Positions 35,259 through 45,005 of a stretch of 64,000 nt of DNA are shown here, one piece after another; position 1 is the stretch's first letter; each line of letters starts with the position of its first letter. The notes under the pieces were generated by a model. The model saw only the letters and a list, made by a program, of their open reading frames with translations, ran no database searches and was not told the DNA's origin. The stretch is taken from contig DKML01000009.1 of assembly GCA_002470515.1 (NCBI GenBank), positions 15,681 to 79,680 on the forward strand, read 5' to 3'. Origin of the DNA: Proteobacteria bacterium UBA7415 (GTDB lineage Bacteria > Pseudomonadota > Gammaproteobacteria > Arenicellales > Arenicellaceae). A program made the translations under genes and the position numbers.

Positions 35259-37751
35259 TTAGTAGTTGTAAGTTACTTTACCGTAGTAAAAAGAGCCGTT
35301 GAAGCCGTATGGGTTGAACTGGCTGTATTCCAAGCCAAGCACGCCACCGAAATCAAAGCCTGCACAGTCAATAGACTTACAGCCTTGCTCGTCAAAAATG
35401 TTACGAGCGCCAAAAGCGAAATCTAACTGATCTGAATGCGTGTAGCCAAATTCAAGATCCACAGTTTCGGCACTAGTGAACACGCCGCCAGCTTCGTTGT
35501 CATAGAAACGACCGTAATGGTTTACACGAGCTAAGAAGCGCGCTTTGTCCATTTGGTGGTTTGCAGTGAAGTTCCAACGAGTTCCTGGTACACCGTCTTC
35601 AATCAATCTTACACGGCTGTCGCCCAACAAGTTGGTGTTACGACGTGTAACTTCAGTGTCAGTGTAGTTGAACGCTAGGTTGAACGTAGTTGTACCGTCT
35701 AACCATTCAGCTGTTGTAGTAAGAACGAGATCAACACCAGAGGTATTGGTGTCGAACTGGTTAGTAAAGAAACGGAACTGAGAAATATCAGAAGCATCAA
35801 TACCTTGCGAACTTAACAGAGCCAAATCACCAGCGTTTAGCGAGAAATCACTTGAAAGACTCAAACGATCATCTACGTCGATGTCAAAATAATCAAGAGT
35901 TACGTCAAGATTACCAAGGCTGAAGTATGTACCTAACGTGATGTTAGTTGATTCTTCAGGACCTAGCTCGCCACCGCCACGTAATGCGGCTGCAGGACTG
36001 TTCGAAGGAATCACACCTTGGTTAGTTAACACGCCACCAATGATTTGCGTAGAAATGTTAGACGCATTTGATTGGCCTGGAGTTGGTGCTTTGAAACCAG
36101 TACTAATCGTACCGCGGATACCAGCTGAATCAGTCAATGTGTAGTTAAAACCAATTTTGGAGTTTGTAGTGTCGCCGAAATCGTCAAAATCTTCATAACG
36201 AAGAGCCGCTACAACTAACAATGCATCACTTGCTTGCCATTCGACATCAACATAAAGCGAAGTGTTAGCACGATCAAACGCGCCAGAAATGTTAGGCGAG
36301 AAGCCTGGGAAGCCGTTAGTTGACGTACTGAAACCTTGAGTTCCAAGACCGCCATCAATGTATGACTCAGGTTGACCAGCAATAATGCTGAACTCTTCTT
36401 CGCGCCACTCACCACCAAACGCCAAGTTGACGTTGTCTGAAAGTTGCTTGTTGAAGTCAACGTTGATACCCAAATCTTGTTGCTCGTAAGCTCCAGGGTT
36501 AAAGTTGCGTGGAGTATTCGCGCCTAAACTTGCATTAACAGTGTTGTTAATGAAGAAGTCAGCTTCGTTTTTACCCGTATACGCGCTTACGCTCCAGCCT
36601 AATCCACCAGCTGTTTCGCCACGTAGGCCAAGCAACAATGATGTATCAGTTACTTCGCCACCAAAATTAGGTGTGAAGCCGCCAGGAATGATTTCAGAAA
36701 AATGAAAACACTCAGCACGTGAAGCCGCTGCAGCAAATGCTGCGCTTTGTAAGCCAGCCGCAGTACCAGGAATGTTAGTAGGACATCCGCCCGTACCGTT
36801 ACCTGTTAAGTCGGCGAACAACAAGTTGCCGTCAGATGCGTAAACGCCACCACGGTTTGTTGGGTTACGATAGTAGAAACCACCGGTAACTTCTTTGTTG
36901 TTGTAGTTGGCTTGGCCAAAAAGCTCCATACCGTTAGCAAACTCAGTACCGAAGTTAGCCCAAAGTTTAACGTCGCCTTCAACTTCAGGAGTACCCCAAA
37001 CTTGAGCTGGGTTGCCAACGCCTTGAATACCAGCCGCAATTAAGCCTGCTGCATCATTACGTTGTACAGAGCGGTCAGTTGCTTCTGCTTCTGCCCATTC
37101 GGCCGTTAAGTTCAAGAAGCCGTTGTCACCCATGGCAAAGCCTTGGTTAACAGCAATGCTCAATTGATCTTCGCCTTCGCCGTAAACGCCGTATTTAGCT
37201 TCAACCGTACCGCCAGAGTCAGCGTTTTTAAGGTTAAAGTTAATTACGCCAGCGATAGCATCAGAACCGTATTGAGCAGCAGCACCATCACGTAGAATCT
37301 CAACACTTTGCATTGCAAGTGCGGGGATTGCTGAAAGGTCAGGTCCTTGAGAACCATCTGACAAGCCATTACCTAACCAAGAGATAACCGCTGCACGGTG
37401 ACGTCGTTGGCCGTTTACCAATACTAATGTGTGATCAGGAGCCAATCCACGTAGGTTTGCAGGACGAACAAGCGTCGATGCATCACTAATAGGTTGGTCG
37501 TTTACGTTAAAGCTTGGCACGATGTTACGTAGCAAATTACTTGTGTCTACGCCGCCTTGGCTAACAAAGTCTGACGCAGAAATGACGTCAACTGGCGCTA
37601 CCGAATCAGTAACTGACCGAGGCTTACCACGTGTACCAATAGTTACAACTTCTTCCATCACTTCGTCTTGCGCGAAGGAAGGCGCTGAAACACCGGTTAA
37701 AGTAGCCAGGGCAAATGCGATTGCCGTGACTCTTGGTTGAAATTTTTTCAT
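35259..37751 (-). CDS. TonB-dependent outer-membrane receptor
   Basis: An 830-residue outer-membrane transporter. It has a signal peptide (about 1-27, ending in PSFA), a TonB box near 33-39 (EEVVTIG) and a plug domain (about 45-170, with LRGLAPDHTLVLVNGQRRHR and SVEILRDGAAAQYGSDAIAGVINF). A 22-strand barrel ends in an aromatic residue (GKVTYNY). The VTIGTRGKPRS start and RRHRAAVI plug resemble receptors from marine gammaproteobacteria that take up carbohydrates or other large nutrients, but the ligand is unknown. It is monocistronic, with its own terminator. TonB at 50469-51347 would power it. Confidence 0.93.
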   Translation of the reverse strand: MKKFQPRVTAIAFALATLTGVSAPSFAQDEVMEEVVTIGTRGKPRSVTDSVAPVDVISASDFVSQGGVDTSNLLRNIVPSFNVNDQPISDASTLVRPANLRGLAPDHTLVLVNGQRRHRAAVISWLGNGLSDGSQGPDLSAIPALAMQSVEILRDGAAAQYGSDAIAGVINFNLKNADSGGTVEAKYGVYGEGEDQLSIAVNQGFAMGDNGFLNLTAEWAEAEATDRSVQRNDAAGLIAAGIQGVGNPAQVWGTPEVEGDVKLWANFGTEFANGMELFGQANYNNKEVTGGFYYRNPTNRGGVYASDGNLLFADLTGNGTGGCPTNIPGTAAGLQSAAFAAAASRAECFHFSEIIPGGFTPNFGGEVTDTSLLLGLRGETAGGLGWSVSAYTGKNEADFFINNTVNASLGANTPRNFNPGAYEQQDLGINVDFNKQLSDNVNLAFGGEWREEEFSIIAGQPESYIDGGLGTQGFSTSTNGFPGFSPNISGAFDRANTSLYVDVEWQASDALLVVAALRYEDFDDFGDTTNSKIGFNYTLTDSAGIRGTISTGFKAPTPGQSNASNISTQIIGGVLTNQGVIPSNSPAAALRGGGELGPEESTNITLGTYFSLGNLDVTLDYFDIDVDDRLSLSSDFSLNAGDLALLSSQGIDASDISQFRFFTNQFDTNTSGVDLVLTTTAEWLDGTTTFNLAFNYTDTEVTRRNTNLLGDSRVRLIEDGVPGTRWNFTANHQMDKARFLARVNHYGRFYDNEAGGVFTSAETVDLEFGYTHSDQLDFAFGARNIFDEQGCKSIDCAGFDFGGVLGLEYSQFNPYGFNGSFYYGKVTYNY

Positions 37752-38093
37752 ACCTGTTCTCTCCCGTGACTTTTAAAGTTCACTTCAAGGTTGATTTGAA
37801 TGGTTTGGTACTTCAACTACCCCATTCGGTTTGTTGGTGTTTTTACCACCACTTGACTATGTTACTAAAGATAGTGCGTCTTCACAAGGTAACTCATGTC
37901 TAAATCGCGACGCTTACTTGGCGGAAATTACCAGTGTTTACAGCTGTTTAGCGATGGTTTGTCCAGTAAACGGCCTTATGACCGATTTGCTCGCTTGTGG
38001 CGTGTGCCCCAGAGCCCAGATAACGAGATGCGTGGATAATTGGCCACCTTGGTGTAGTATTCGAACACTGACCCTTAATAGAGAGCACTCTGC
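37752..38093. other. Gene-free stretch between receptor and nhaC
   Basis: It holds the divergent 5' regions of the TonB-dependent receptor and nhaC. A plus-strand open frame at 37831-38157 overlaps nhaC and has no recognisable features, so it is not called. No clear promoter or operator stands out. Confidence 0.4.
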
Positions 38094-39599
38094 ATGCCTA
38101 CAAACGATCAAGCCCCTAGCCCAGAAAGCGCTAGTCAAGAAAATCCGATGCCGTTAGGTCTCGCCCTATTGCCAGTTCTAGTGTTGATTATTGCCCTCTC
38201 GTTTAATGTTTATGTCTATGGCAATGACGCGCTAGGTGGTTCTAGTCAGATGATTATTATTCTGGTGACTGGATTAACCGCTGCAATCGGTTTGTGGCGT
38301 GGGACGAGTTGGGCTGAACAGCAGGTCAGCGTCGTATCTACCATTGGCAATGCGATGCCCTCTATTTTAATTTTGTTACTGGTAGGCGCCTTGGCGAGTA
38401 TTTGGCTGTTTTCAGGAACTGTCCCTATCCTGGTTTACTATGGAATAAAGCTGTTAAACCCGTCGATTTTTCTAGTGGCTACCTGTATCGCCTGTGCAAT
38501 TACCTCTGTGGTGAGCGGTAGTTCTTGGTCTACGGCTGCCACCATTGGTGTTGCGATGGTAGGAGTGGGCCGCGCACTCGAAATTCCTGACGGAATGATT
38601 GGCGGCGCGATCATTTCTGGTTCTTACTTCGGTGACAAAATCTCCCCGCTTTCGGATACAACCAACTTAGCGGCGGCGGTTACAGAAACACCCTTGTTTA
38701 CTCACATCCGCTACCTGTTTTACACAACCGGCCCGTCGTTCCTAATTACATTAGTCGTTTTTGCAGTGTTAGGTCTTAATATTGGCCGAGAAGGAGGCGA
38801 TGTTGATGTGAGCGATACTCTTAGCGCGATCGAGGCTACCTTTAACATCACCGGTTGGTTATTACTACCACCCGTTATCGTATTAGGTTTAATTGTGAAA
38901 AAGGTTGAGGCAATTCCTGCTTTGTTCGTAGGTGTTGTTGTAGGTGCACTTTTTGTACTTCTCTTTCAACAAGAATTGTTACTATCGTTGATGACGGCCG
39001 ACAAACCGTTTCAAGTTTACACATTGGTGATGGGAACCATGTTTGGGGGGATCAATATCGAAACCAGTGACGTCGCGCTGAACGAATTATTTAGTGCGGG
39101 GGGCATGCAAGGCATGCTGGGTACGGTTTGGTTGATTTTGTCGGCAATGTCGTTTGGTGGTGTGCTTGAAGCTACTGGAATGTTGGCGCGAATAATGCAG
39201 TCTGTTAAAGCCCTAGCGACTAACTTTTTTAGTCTTGTCGCGTGTACGGCCGCCACCTGCTTGGTGACCAACGTGAGCACTTCAGATCAATATATTTCTG
39301 TTGCTATTCCTGGTCGAATGTTTGCTGGCCTGTATAAAGAGATGGGCTACGCCTCAGAAAATTTAAGTCGTACTTTAGAAGATACCGGTACGGTCACGTC
39401 GGTTTTAATCCCTTGGAATACCTGCGGCGCTTATCACGCAGCGGTACTTGGGATAGCGACGTTTGACTATATTTACTATTGTTTCTTTAATCTTTTGAGT
39501 CCGATCATGACGCTATTGTTCGCGTACTTTATGATCAAGATTAGACGCACAGAAGAATTTGAAGAAACGGCGACAGGCGCTGGCTCTGTCTCGGCATAG
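38094..39599 (+). CDS. nhaC: Na+/H+ antiporter, NhaC family
   Basis: A 501-residue polytopic antiporter with about twelve helices. Family blocks are VVSGSSWSTAATIGVAMVGVGRALEIP and GGAIISGSYFGDKISPLSDTTNLAAAV, which contains the conserved acidic residues, plus a late NVSTSDQYISVAIPGRMF and TGTVTSVLIPWNTCGAYH. It should exchange Na+ (or malate/lactate in some members) for protons. A 9-bp hairpin without a T-run follows at 39683-39706. Confidence 0.9.
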   Translation: MPTNDQAPSPESASQENPMPLGLALLPVLVLIIALSFNVYVYGNDALGGSSQMIIILVTGLTAAIGLWRGTSWAEQQVSVVSTIGNAMPSILILLLVGALASIWLFSGTVPILVYYGIKLLNPSIFLVATCIACAITSVVSGSSWSTAATIGVAMVGVGRALEIPDGMIGGAIISGSYFGDKISPLSDTTNLAAAVTETPLFTHIRYLFYTTGPSFLITLVVFAVLGLNIGREGGDVDVSDTLSAIEATFNITGWLLLPPVIVLGLIVKKVEAIPALFVGVVVGALFVLLFQQELLLSLMTADKPFQVYTLVMGTMFGGINIETSDVALNELFSAGGMQGMLGTVWLILSAMSFGGVLEATGMLARIMQSVKALATNFFSLVACTAATCLVTNVSTSDQYISVAIPGRMFAGLYKEMGYASENLSRTLEDTGTVTSVLIPWNTCGAYHAAVLGIATFDYIYYCFFNLLSPIMTLLFAYFMIKIRRTEEFEETATGAGSVSA

Positions 39600-39682
39600 T
39601 TACTTTTTAGCTGTCTTCAATTTAATAGCACTGAATTAAGTTGTTGTTATTTTAGTCGCCTTCAACCGGCGTGATGAAACAT

Positions 39683-39706
39683 AACTGGGCCTTTCTCGGC
39701 CCAGTT
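39683..39706 (+). terminator. Hairpin after nhaC, possible terminator
   Basis: Perfect 9-bp arms AACTGGGCC and GGCCCAGTT enclose a TTTCTC loop. Only TT-TG follows, so termination is uncertain; it could instead stabilise the nhaC message. Confidence 0.5.
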
Positions 39707-39729
39707 TGAGATAACCCTTAGATTGTCTT

Positions 39730-40632
39730 ATGAAGAATCCAATATTGATCAATGGCACCCTTTTGCTTATCGCATTTATTTGGGGGTTCGGTTTTGTACC
39801 GCAACGAATGGGGTTGGAGTACTTAGATGCGAATGCATTTAACGCCACACGGTTTGCGCTAGGGGCATTAACATTACTGCCCGTTCTATTGCTCCTAAAG
39901 TCTGTGACTAAGGCGGCCGCATTTAACCTTCCCACGCTTATGCTCGGGGTTGGCTTGGGTTTTCTGCTTTTTGGTGGAGCGTACTTTCAGCAAACGAGTC
40001 TTGAGTACACAACGGTCGCTAATGTGGCATTCATTACCGGGCTATATGTGATCATCGTACCAACCATTGGCTATTTCTTAGGTCATCGGTATCGGGCAAT
40101 CGTTTGGATAGGGGGCTTTATAGCGATTGGCGGTTTGTATCTTATGACCGGTTCGAGTAGCGAAATTTCTTTGCGTGGAGACCTCTTAGCATTAGTAGGT
40201 GCGGTATTTTGGGCGCTGCACATTTTAGCGTTGGCGCGTAAGGCCGGAGCACACAATCAGTTAGTTTTGGCGTTCTACCAATTTATGTTTTGCGCATTAT
40301 TTAGCGCGGTGTTCTCTTTGCTGGCAGAGCCTAAGCTAATACCTGATAGTTTCGCTGCTTGGCAGTGGCCGCTCATTAATGGCGTTTTTGTAGTCGGGAT
40401 CGCTTATACCTTACAAGTCTGGGTGATGGATCATGCCGAGCCGTTTTTAGCGAGTCTAATACTTGCGCTAGAAGCCGTTTTTGGTGCCTTAGCTGGGTAT
40501 CTGGTTTTTTCCGAACGCTTGGTAGAAGCGGCAATGATGGGCGCAGTTATGATGTTGGTTGGTTGTATTCTTGCTCAGTTGCCAGGAAGCGAGACGTCTA
40601 TCGAGGATAGTGTCGCAGCGGAGACAGATTAA
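39730..40632 (+). CDS. DMT-family (EamA) transporter
   Basis: A 300-residue protein with ten predicted membrane helices in two EamA repeats (LLLIAFIWGFGFVPQRMGLEYL in the first; LALVGAVFWALHILALARKAG opening the second). It ends AYTLQVWVMDHAEPFLASLILALEAVFGALAGYL, typical of the drug/metabolite exporters. The substrate is unknown. It lies 58 bp before acdS on the same strand, so the two may be co-transcribed. Confidence 0.88.
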   Translation: MKNPILINGTLLLIAFIWGFGFVPQRMGLEYLDANAFNATRFALGALTLLPVLLLLKSVTKAAAFNLPTLMLGVGLGFLLFGGAYFQQTSLEYTTVANVAFITGLYVIIVPTIGYFLGHRYRAIVWIGGFIAIGGLYLMTGSSSEISLRGDLLALVGAVFWALHILALARKAGAHNQLVLAFYQFMFCALFSAVFSLLAEPKLIPDSFAAWQWPLINGVFVVGIAYTLQVWVMDHAEPFLASLILALEAVFGALAGYLVFSERLVEAAMMGAVMMLVGCILAQLPGSETSIEDSVAAETD

Positions 40633-40690
40633 AAGCAATCGACCGCGCGCTCTCCAGTTAATTCTCAGCTTGTTTTTATAGGTCATAGCT

Positions 40691-41707
40691 ATGAATCTCT
40701 CTAAATTTGAACGTTACCCATTAACTTTTGGTCCGACCGCAATCGAACCTCTCCCGAGGCTTTCTGCGGCACTTGACGACAAAGTAGAAATCTTCGCTAA
40801 GCGCGATGACTGTAACTCTGGTCTTGCATTAGGTGGCAACAAGCTAAGAAAAATGGAATACCTAGTGCCGGATATCCTGGCGTCCGGCGCAGATACTTTG
40901 GTGTCGATAGGCGGAGTGCAATCGAATCATACCCGTATGGTCGCGGCAGTCGCCGCCAAGCTCGGTTTAAAATGCAGCTTAGTTCAAGAGTCGTGGGTGC
41001 CACACGATGACGCCGTATATGATCGTGTTGGCAATATTTTACTAACTCGATTGATGGGCGCCGAATCGCGCCTAGTTGATGAAGGTTTTGATATCGGTAT
41101 TCGCACCAGTTGGGAGCAAGCTATCCAAGATGTGAAAGATGCAGGCGGAACGCCTTACGCGATCCCTGCTGGGGCCTCCATGCATAAATTGGGTGGGCTA
41201 GGATATGTTGGTTTTGCTGAGGAGGTTCGCGAACAGGAGCGTGATCTAGGATTCAGTTTTGATTACATCGTGGTCTGCGTGGTTACTGGATCAACTCAGG
41301 CCGGGATGATCGTTGGGTTTGCGGCTGATGATCGAGCTGATCGTGTGATTGGCATTGATGCCTCGGGTACGCTGGATCAAACGCGCGCGCAAGTACGTTC
41401 AATTGTAGACAGCACGGCCGATTTAGTTGGATTGGGGCGAGCGGTAAGAGACGACGAAATAATTATCAATCCAGATTATGCGTATCCCGCTTATGGGGTA
41501 CCTAGCAACGAGACCAATGAGGCTATTCGTTTAGCTGCTCGCACTGAAGCCATGATTACCGACCCTGTGTATGAGGGTAAATCGATGCAAGGGATGATCG
41601 ACTTAGTTAAAAAAGACTTTTTCCCGACTGGCTCTAAAGTGCTGTACGCACACCTGGGCGGTGCTCCAGCGCTTAATGGGTACAGCTATACTTATCGCAA
41701 CGGCTAG
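40691..41707 (+). CDS. acdS: 1-aminocyclopropane-1-carboxylate deaminase
   Basis: A 338-residue PLP enzyme of the ACC deaminase group, which opens ACC to 2-oxobutyrate and ammonia. Its length equals that of the Pseudomonas enzyme, and the key residues fall at the same numbers: Lys51 (PLP lysine, GGNKLRK), Ser78 (VQSNH), Tyr294-Glu295 (PVYEGKS) and Leu322 (HLGGAP). Glu295 and Leu322 are the positions that separate true ACC deaminases from D-cysteine desulfhydrases, so the former is favoured. The enzyme is best known in plant-associated bacteria, where it lowers ethylene. In a marine setting algae or plants, or use of ACC as a nitrogen source, are possible contexts (inference). Confidence 0.93.
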   Translation: MNLSKFERYPLTFGPTAIEPLPRLSAALDDKVEIFAKRDDCNSGLALGGNKLRKMEYLVPDILASGADTLVSIGGVQSNHTRMVAAVAAKLGLKCSLVQESWVPHDDAVYDRVGNILLTRLMGAESRLVDEGFDIGIRTSWEQAIQDVKDAGGTPYAIPAGASMHKLGGLGYVGFAEEVREQERDLGFSFDYIVVCVVTGSTQAGMIVGFAADDRADRVIGIDASGTLDQTRAQVRSIVDSTADLVGLGRAVRDDEIIINPDYAYPAYGVPSNETNEAIRLAARTEAMITDPVYEGKSMQGMIDLVKKDFFPTGSKVLYAHLGGAPALNGYSYTYRNG

Positions 41708-41773
41708 GTCATCGTGGTTAGATATTAACAGCTAGGAAGTAATGACGAAGCCATAACGAATATGTACTCTAGT

Positions 41774-42487
41774 TTAATCGCTAGCGGGAACTTTTCTCGG
41801 CTTGCTCTTACGATGCTTCTTTTCAGTCCCAGCGCTGTCTATTTTGTCGCCTGACTTTGATTTTCTAACGCCAGCCTTGGCCTTTGTCGCATCATGAGAA
41901 GGGCCGCGACTTGAACCTTTCTTAGAGCCTTTGTACGGATTAATGTGCTTCCCGGCTCCTTTGCCAACAGGCTTGCTCGGCGAGTTACGACTACCTTCGT
42001 CCTCGTCGTCATCAGGTAGATCAGTCGGTCGGTCTATCAAACCCATCATAAATGCGCGGATAATCTGGTTACCACATTCTCGATAATGTTTATGACCAGG
42101 CTTTCTGAACAATGCTGATAGTTCACCTTTGCTGATCTTACTGCCTCCACGACCTAGTACTTTGAGCATGCCTTCATCGCGCAACGCAAAAGCGATCCGC
42201 AATTTTTTTAGTATTTCGTTTTTGGTTAATCGTTCTGGCTGCGGCATAGGCACAGCGTTTTCTCGAAGACCTCGTCGGTCCGCTATTAAACCATCTAAGA
42301 ACGCCGTGAGTTCAAGATCAGTCGTAGCCACAAAGTCATCTTCCTCTTCTTTAGCGATGCGTGCTCTAAAGCCAGTAGAGTCAACCTTGACCGCGTTAGT
42401 TGGATCAGTAGAAAACAGTGACGCCGCATGAGAGTCTTTAAGTTTTAAAGCGAAGCGTAAGCGGCGCAGAATATCGTTATTATTCAT
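41774..42487 (-). CDS. DUF1456 (YehS) family protein with basic tail
   Basis: A 237-residue protein with two DUF1456 repeats: residues about 1-70 (NNDILRRLRFALKLKD) and about 87-155 (TKNEILKKLRIAFALRDEGMLKVL, ISKGELSALFRKPGHKHYRECGNQIIRAFMMGL). The usual YehS ends near residue 155. Here about 80 residues of Lys/Ser/Gly-rich, disordered sequence follow. The function is unknown; the basic tail suggests nucleic-acid contact. Confidence 0.85.
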   Translation of the reverse strand: MNNNDILRRLRFALKLKDSHAASLFSTDPTNAVKVDSTGFRARIAKEEEDDFVATTDLELTAFLDGLIADRRGLRENAVPMPQPERLTKNEILKKLRIAFALRDEGMLKVLGRGGSKISKGELSALFRKPGHKHYRECGNQIIRAFMMGLIDRPTDLPDDDEDEGSRNSPSKPVGKGAGKHINPYKGSKKGSSRGPSHDATKAKAGVRKSKSGDKIDSAGTEKKHRKSKPRKVPASD

Positions 42488-42496
42488 TTTATTTTT

Positions 42497-43126
42497 TTAG
42501 GTTTTCCTCGAAAATTTTGTAAGGGCAATCTCGCCCAATAGGTTAGGTAATATCGATATTGGAGCTGAATCGGCATCATTGCTGTTCAATGCCGCAAACG
42601 TATCTACCTTTATACCAAGTTCTTCGCACAAGACTTTAAAATCTTTAATCGTGCAAAGGTGAATATTCGGAGTGTTATACCACTTATGCGGTAATTGTTT
42701 ACTGACAGGCATTTGTCCGCCTAGCGCTATTTGTAAGCGATTACGCCAGTGGGCGAAATTTGGGAACGTCACAATGCCATGCTGGCCTACACGCAGCATC
42801 TCCTGAAGCAATAGGCGAGGACGATGAACGGCCTGCAGCGTTAAAGATAAAACTACAAAATCAAATGAATTAGAATCGAAATCAGCCAAGCCTTGATCCA
42901 AATTGGTTTGAATAACGTTGACGCCGCTTGCAACACAGTTCGCAATTTTTTCAGCGTCTAATTCTATGCCATAGCCCGTAACTTGTTTTTCCTGTTTCAG
43001 TGTCTTTAAAAAGTCTCCGTTGCCGCAGCCTAAATCGAGCACTCGTGAACCATCTGGAATCCAGCGCGCAATGGTATGCAGGTCGGAACGGCCATAAGGG
43101 TTTGACGTATTAGTGTTCGATTTCAT
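42497..43126 (-). CDS. metW: Methionine biosynthesis protein MetW
   Basis: A 209-residue class I SAM-dependent methyltransferase-like protein ([59 protein letters not shown]). MetW is nearly always paired with metX and is needed for full MetX activity in some bacteria. The start overlaps the metX stop by four bases (ATGA), so the two are coupled. Confidence 0.93.
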   Translation of the reverse strand: MKSNTNTSNPYGRSDLHTIARWIPDGSRVLDLGCGNGDFLKTLKQEKQVTGYGIELDAEKIANCVASGVNVIQTNLDQGLADFDSNSFDFVVLSLTLQAVHRPRLLLQEMLRVGQHGIVTFPNFAHWRNRLQIALGGQMPVSKQLPHKWYNTPNIHLCTIKDFKVLCEELGIKVDTFAALNSNDADSAPISILPNLLGEIALTKFSRKT

Positions 43127-44292
43127 GGGCTGATCGTCTCGGCTTCGCTCGCAACGCGGTCTATATAGGCGCTCAATACTCTCACATAGTCAGGTACATC
43201 CAACAAAAATGAGTCATGCCCATGAGGTGACTCTATTTCGGCATAACTCACGTCTAGACTGTTGTTTTGTAAAGCACGAACTATTTCCCTTGATCGTTCA
43301 ACTGGAAAACGCCAATCGCTAGAAAAAGAGATAACGAGGAACTTGGCCTTGGCAACGGCAAGCGCTTGATTTAAGTCATCATTGGTTTTTGCAGCAGGGT
43401 CAAAGTAATCTAGCGCCTTAGTCATGAGCAAATAGGTGTTTGCATCAAAACGGTTGATGAACTGGTCGCCCTGGTAGCGTAAATAACTTTCAACTTCAAA
43501 CTCAGTATCAAATCGATAATCTAATTGTGTTTTGTCGCGCAGGTTCCGACCAAACTTACTGGCCATTTTGTCGTCAGACAAATAGGTGATATGACCCACC
43601 ATGCGGGCCACTCTTAATCCGCGATGTGGGACCTTGTCTTGTTCAAAATAGCGTCCATCACAGTAGTCAGGATCAGTTCTGATGGCTTGTCTCGCTACTT
43701 CGTTAAAGGCAATGTTTTGCGCGCTGAGTTTGGCCGCCGCTGCGATAACAATAGCGTGCCTAAGCCGTTCAGGGTGCGTAATGCTCCATTCTAATACCTG
43801 CATGCCGCCAAGACTGCCGCCTATAACGGCGGCCCACTGTGAGATCTCTAAAGTGTCGGCTAGACGACGCTGAGACTCGACAAAGTCATTAACCGTTACA
43901 AACGGAAAATCAGGCCCATAAACCTTACCCGTTTGCGGATTTATTGAGGTAGGCCCGGCACTGCCTGAACATCCTCCTAGATTATTAGGAGAGACGACAA
44001 AAAACTTATTGGTGTCTATTGGTTTTCCGGGACCGACGATTTGATCCCACCATCCCGCAGTCTTAGGATCGTCTGAATGGAGTCCAGCCGCATGATGGTC
44101 TCCGGTTAGGGCGTGACACAGTAGTATGCCATTGCTGCGCGCCGCATTAAGTTCACCATAGGTTTCGTAAACCAGTTCATAGCTGTCGAGCACATCGCCA
44201 CTTTCTAACTTCAGCGGCTTTGAAAACCGGGCTGTTTGCGGCGTTACTATGCCAAGCGTTGATGATAGGGGTTGTTGGGCTGACTGTGTCAT
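43123..44292 (-). CDS. metX: Homoserine O-acyltransferase
   Basis: A 389-residue alpha/beta-hydrolase-fold enzyme that acylates homoserine in methionine synthesis. The nucleophile Ser160 is in GGSLGGMQ, the catalytic Asp in SSDWRFP and the His in SPHGHDSFL. The entry block [29 protein letters not shown] is canonical. MetX proteins coupled to metW in gammaproteobacteria can use succinyl-CoA rather than acetyl-CoA, and the choice cannot be read safely here. Confidence 0.94.
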   Translation of the reverse strand: MTQSAQQPLSSTLGIVTPQTARFSKPLKLESGDVLDSYELVYETYGELNAARSNGILLCHALTGDHHAAGLHSDDPKTAGWWDQIVGPGKPIDTNKFFVVSPNNLGGCSGSAGPTSINPQTGKVYGPDFPFVTVNDFVESQRRLADTLEISQWAAVIGGSLGGMQVLEWSITHPERLRHAIVIAAAAKLSAQNIAFNEVARQAIRTDPDYCDGRYFEQDKVPHRGLRVARMVGHITYLSDDKMASKFGRNLRDKTQLDYRFDTEFEVESYLRYQGDQFINRFDANTYLLMTKALDYFDPAAKTNDDLNQALAVAKAKFLVISFSSDWRFPVERSREIVRALQNNSLDVSYAEIESPHGHDSFLLDVPDYVRVLSAYIDRVASEAETISP

Positions 44293-44341
44293 TCGTTTGA
44301 CTGGTTCTGAATTGAGCTAAAATGTAGTTAAATAAGTGCGA

Positions 44342-44899
44342 TTAAATAAATGGTGAAATGGGTGCTACCAGAAGAACTAAACTAAGGTTTAAAAACAGAA
44401 TCACCAAAATTGGTGAGAGATCAAAACCGCCTATATTTGGCAGTAGCCTCTGTGCAGGTGCCATCAAAGGGTGAGCAATTTGTTGTGCAACGGAAACGAT
44501 CGGGTTGTAGGACCCTGATGCAATCCAGCTTGCAATAATCATGATAAAAACTGAGGCCATAAATATATGTATGCTAGAGCGTAAAACTTCACTTGCCCCG
44601 AATACTAGGATGTTGACGGCGGAGGGCATGCTGCTGACAACTGCGAACAGTGCAGCTACTTTAATTATTGCAACGATCAAAGCAAATACTAGCGTTGCCG
44701 TGTCTACCATGCCTATCGGCGGTAACAGCTTTCTTAAAGGAATAATGAAAGGGCTGGTTGTGCTGATAACAAACTGACCTACTGGATTCCGAAAGTCCGC
44801 GCGCACCCATTGCATCCAAAACCGTACTAAAATAATGTATAGATAGAGCCCAATAATCGTGTCAATGATTAGTGTTGCTGCATTTGCGGCGTAGTTCAT
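44342..44899 (-). CDS. yggT: YggT family membrane protein
   Basis: A 185-residue integral membrane protein with two YGGT repeats (each with an R-W-x-x-x-x-R or NPxVxxxxQ type block: RFWMQWVRADFRNPVGQF and SGSYNPIVSVAQQIAHPLMAPAQRLLPNIGG). Function is not settled; osmotic and division roles have been suggested for homologues. Position next to proC and yggS is conserved in gammaproteobacteria. Confidence 0.9.
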   Translation of the reverse strand: MNYAANAATLIIDTIIGLYLYIILVRFWMQWVRADFRNPVGQFVISTTSPFIIPLRKLLPPIGMVDTATLVFALIVAIIKVAALFAVVSSMPSAVNILVFGASEVLRSSIHIFMASVFIMIIASWIASGSYNPIVSVAQQIAHPLMAPAQRLLPNIGGFDLSPILVILFLNLSLVLLVAPISPFI

Positions 44900-45005
44900 A
44901 ATGATCTCTTGAATAGGTTAAATCTTGTGATTGGGTGTTCTGGTCCAGGGATTATCGCCGGACGGTGTCGTTATTCATTTAAATAAAGTATTACTGTCTA
45001 AGCTC

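Noticed and set aside
37831..38157. A 108-codon plus-strand frame before nhaC
   Set aside because: It overlaps the nhaC start in another frame, lacks a ribosome-binding site and has no recognisable domain.
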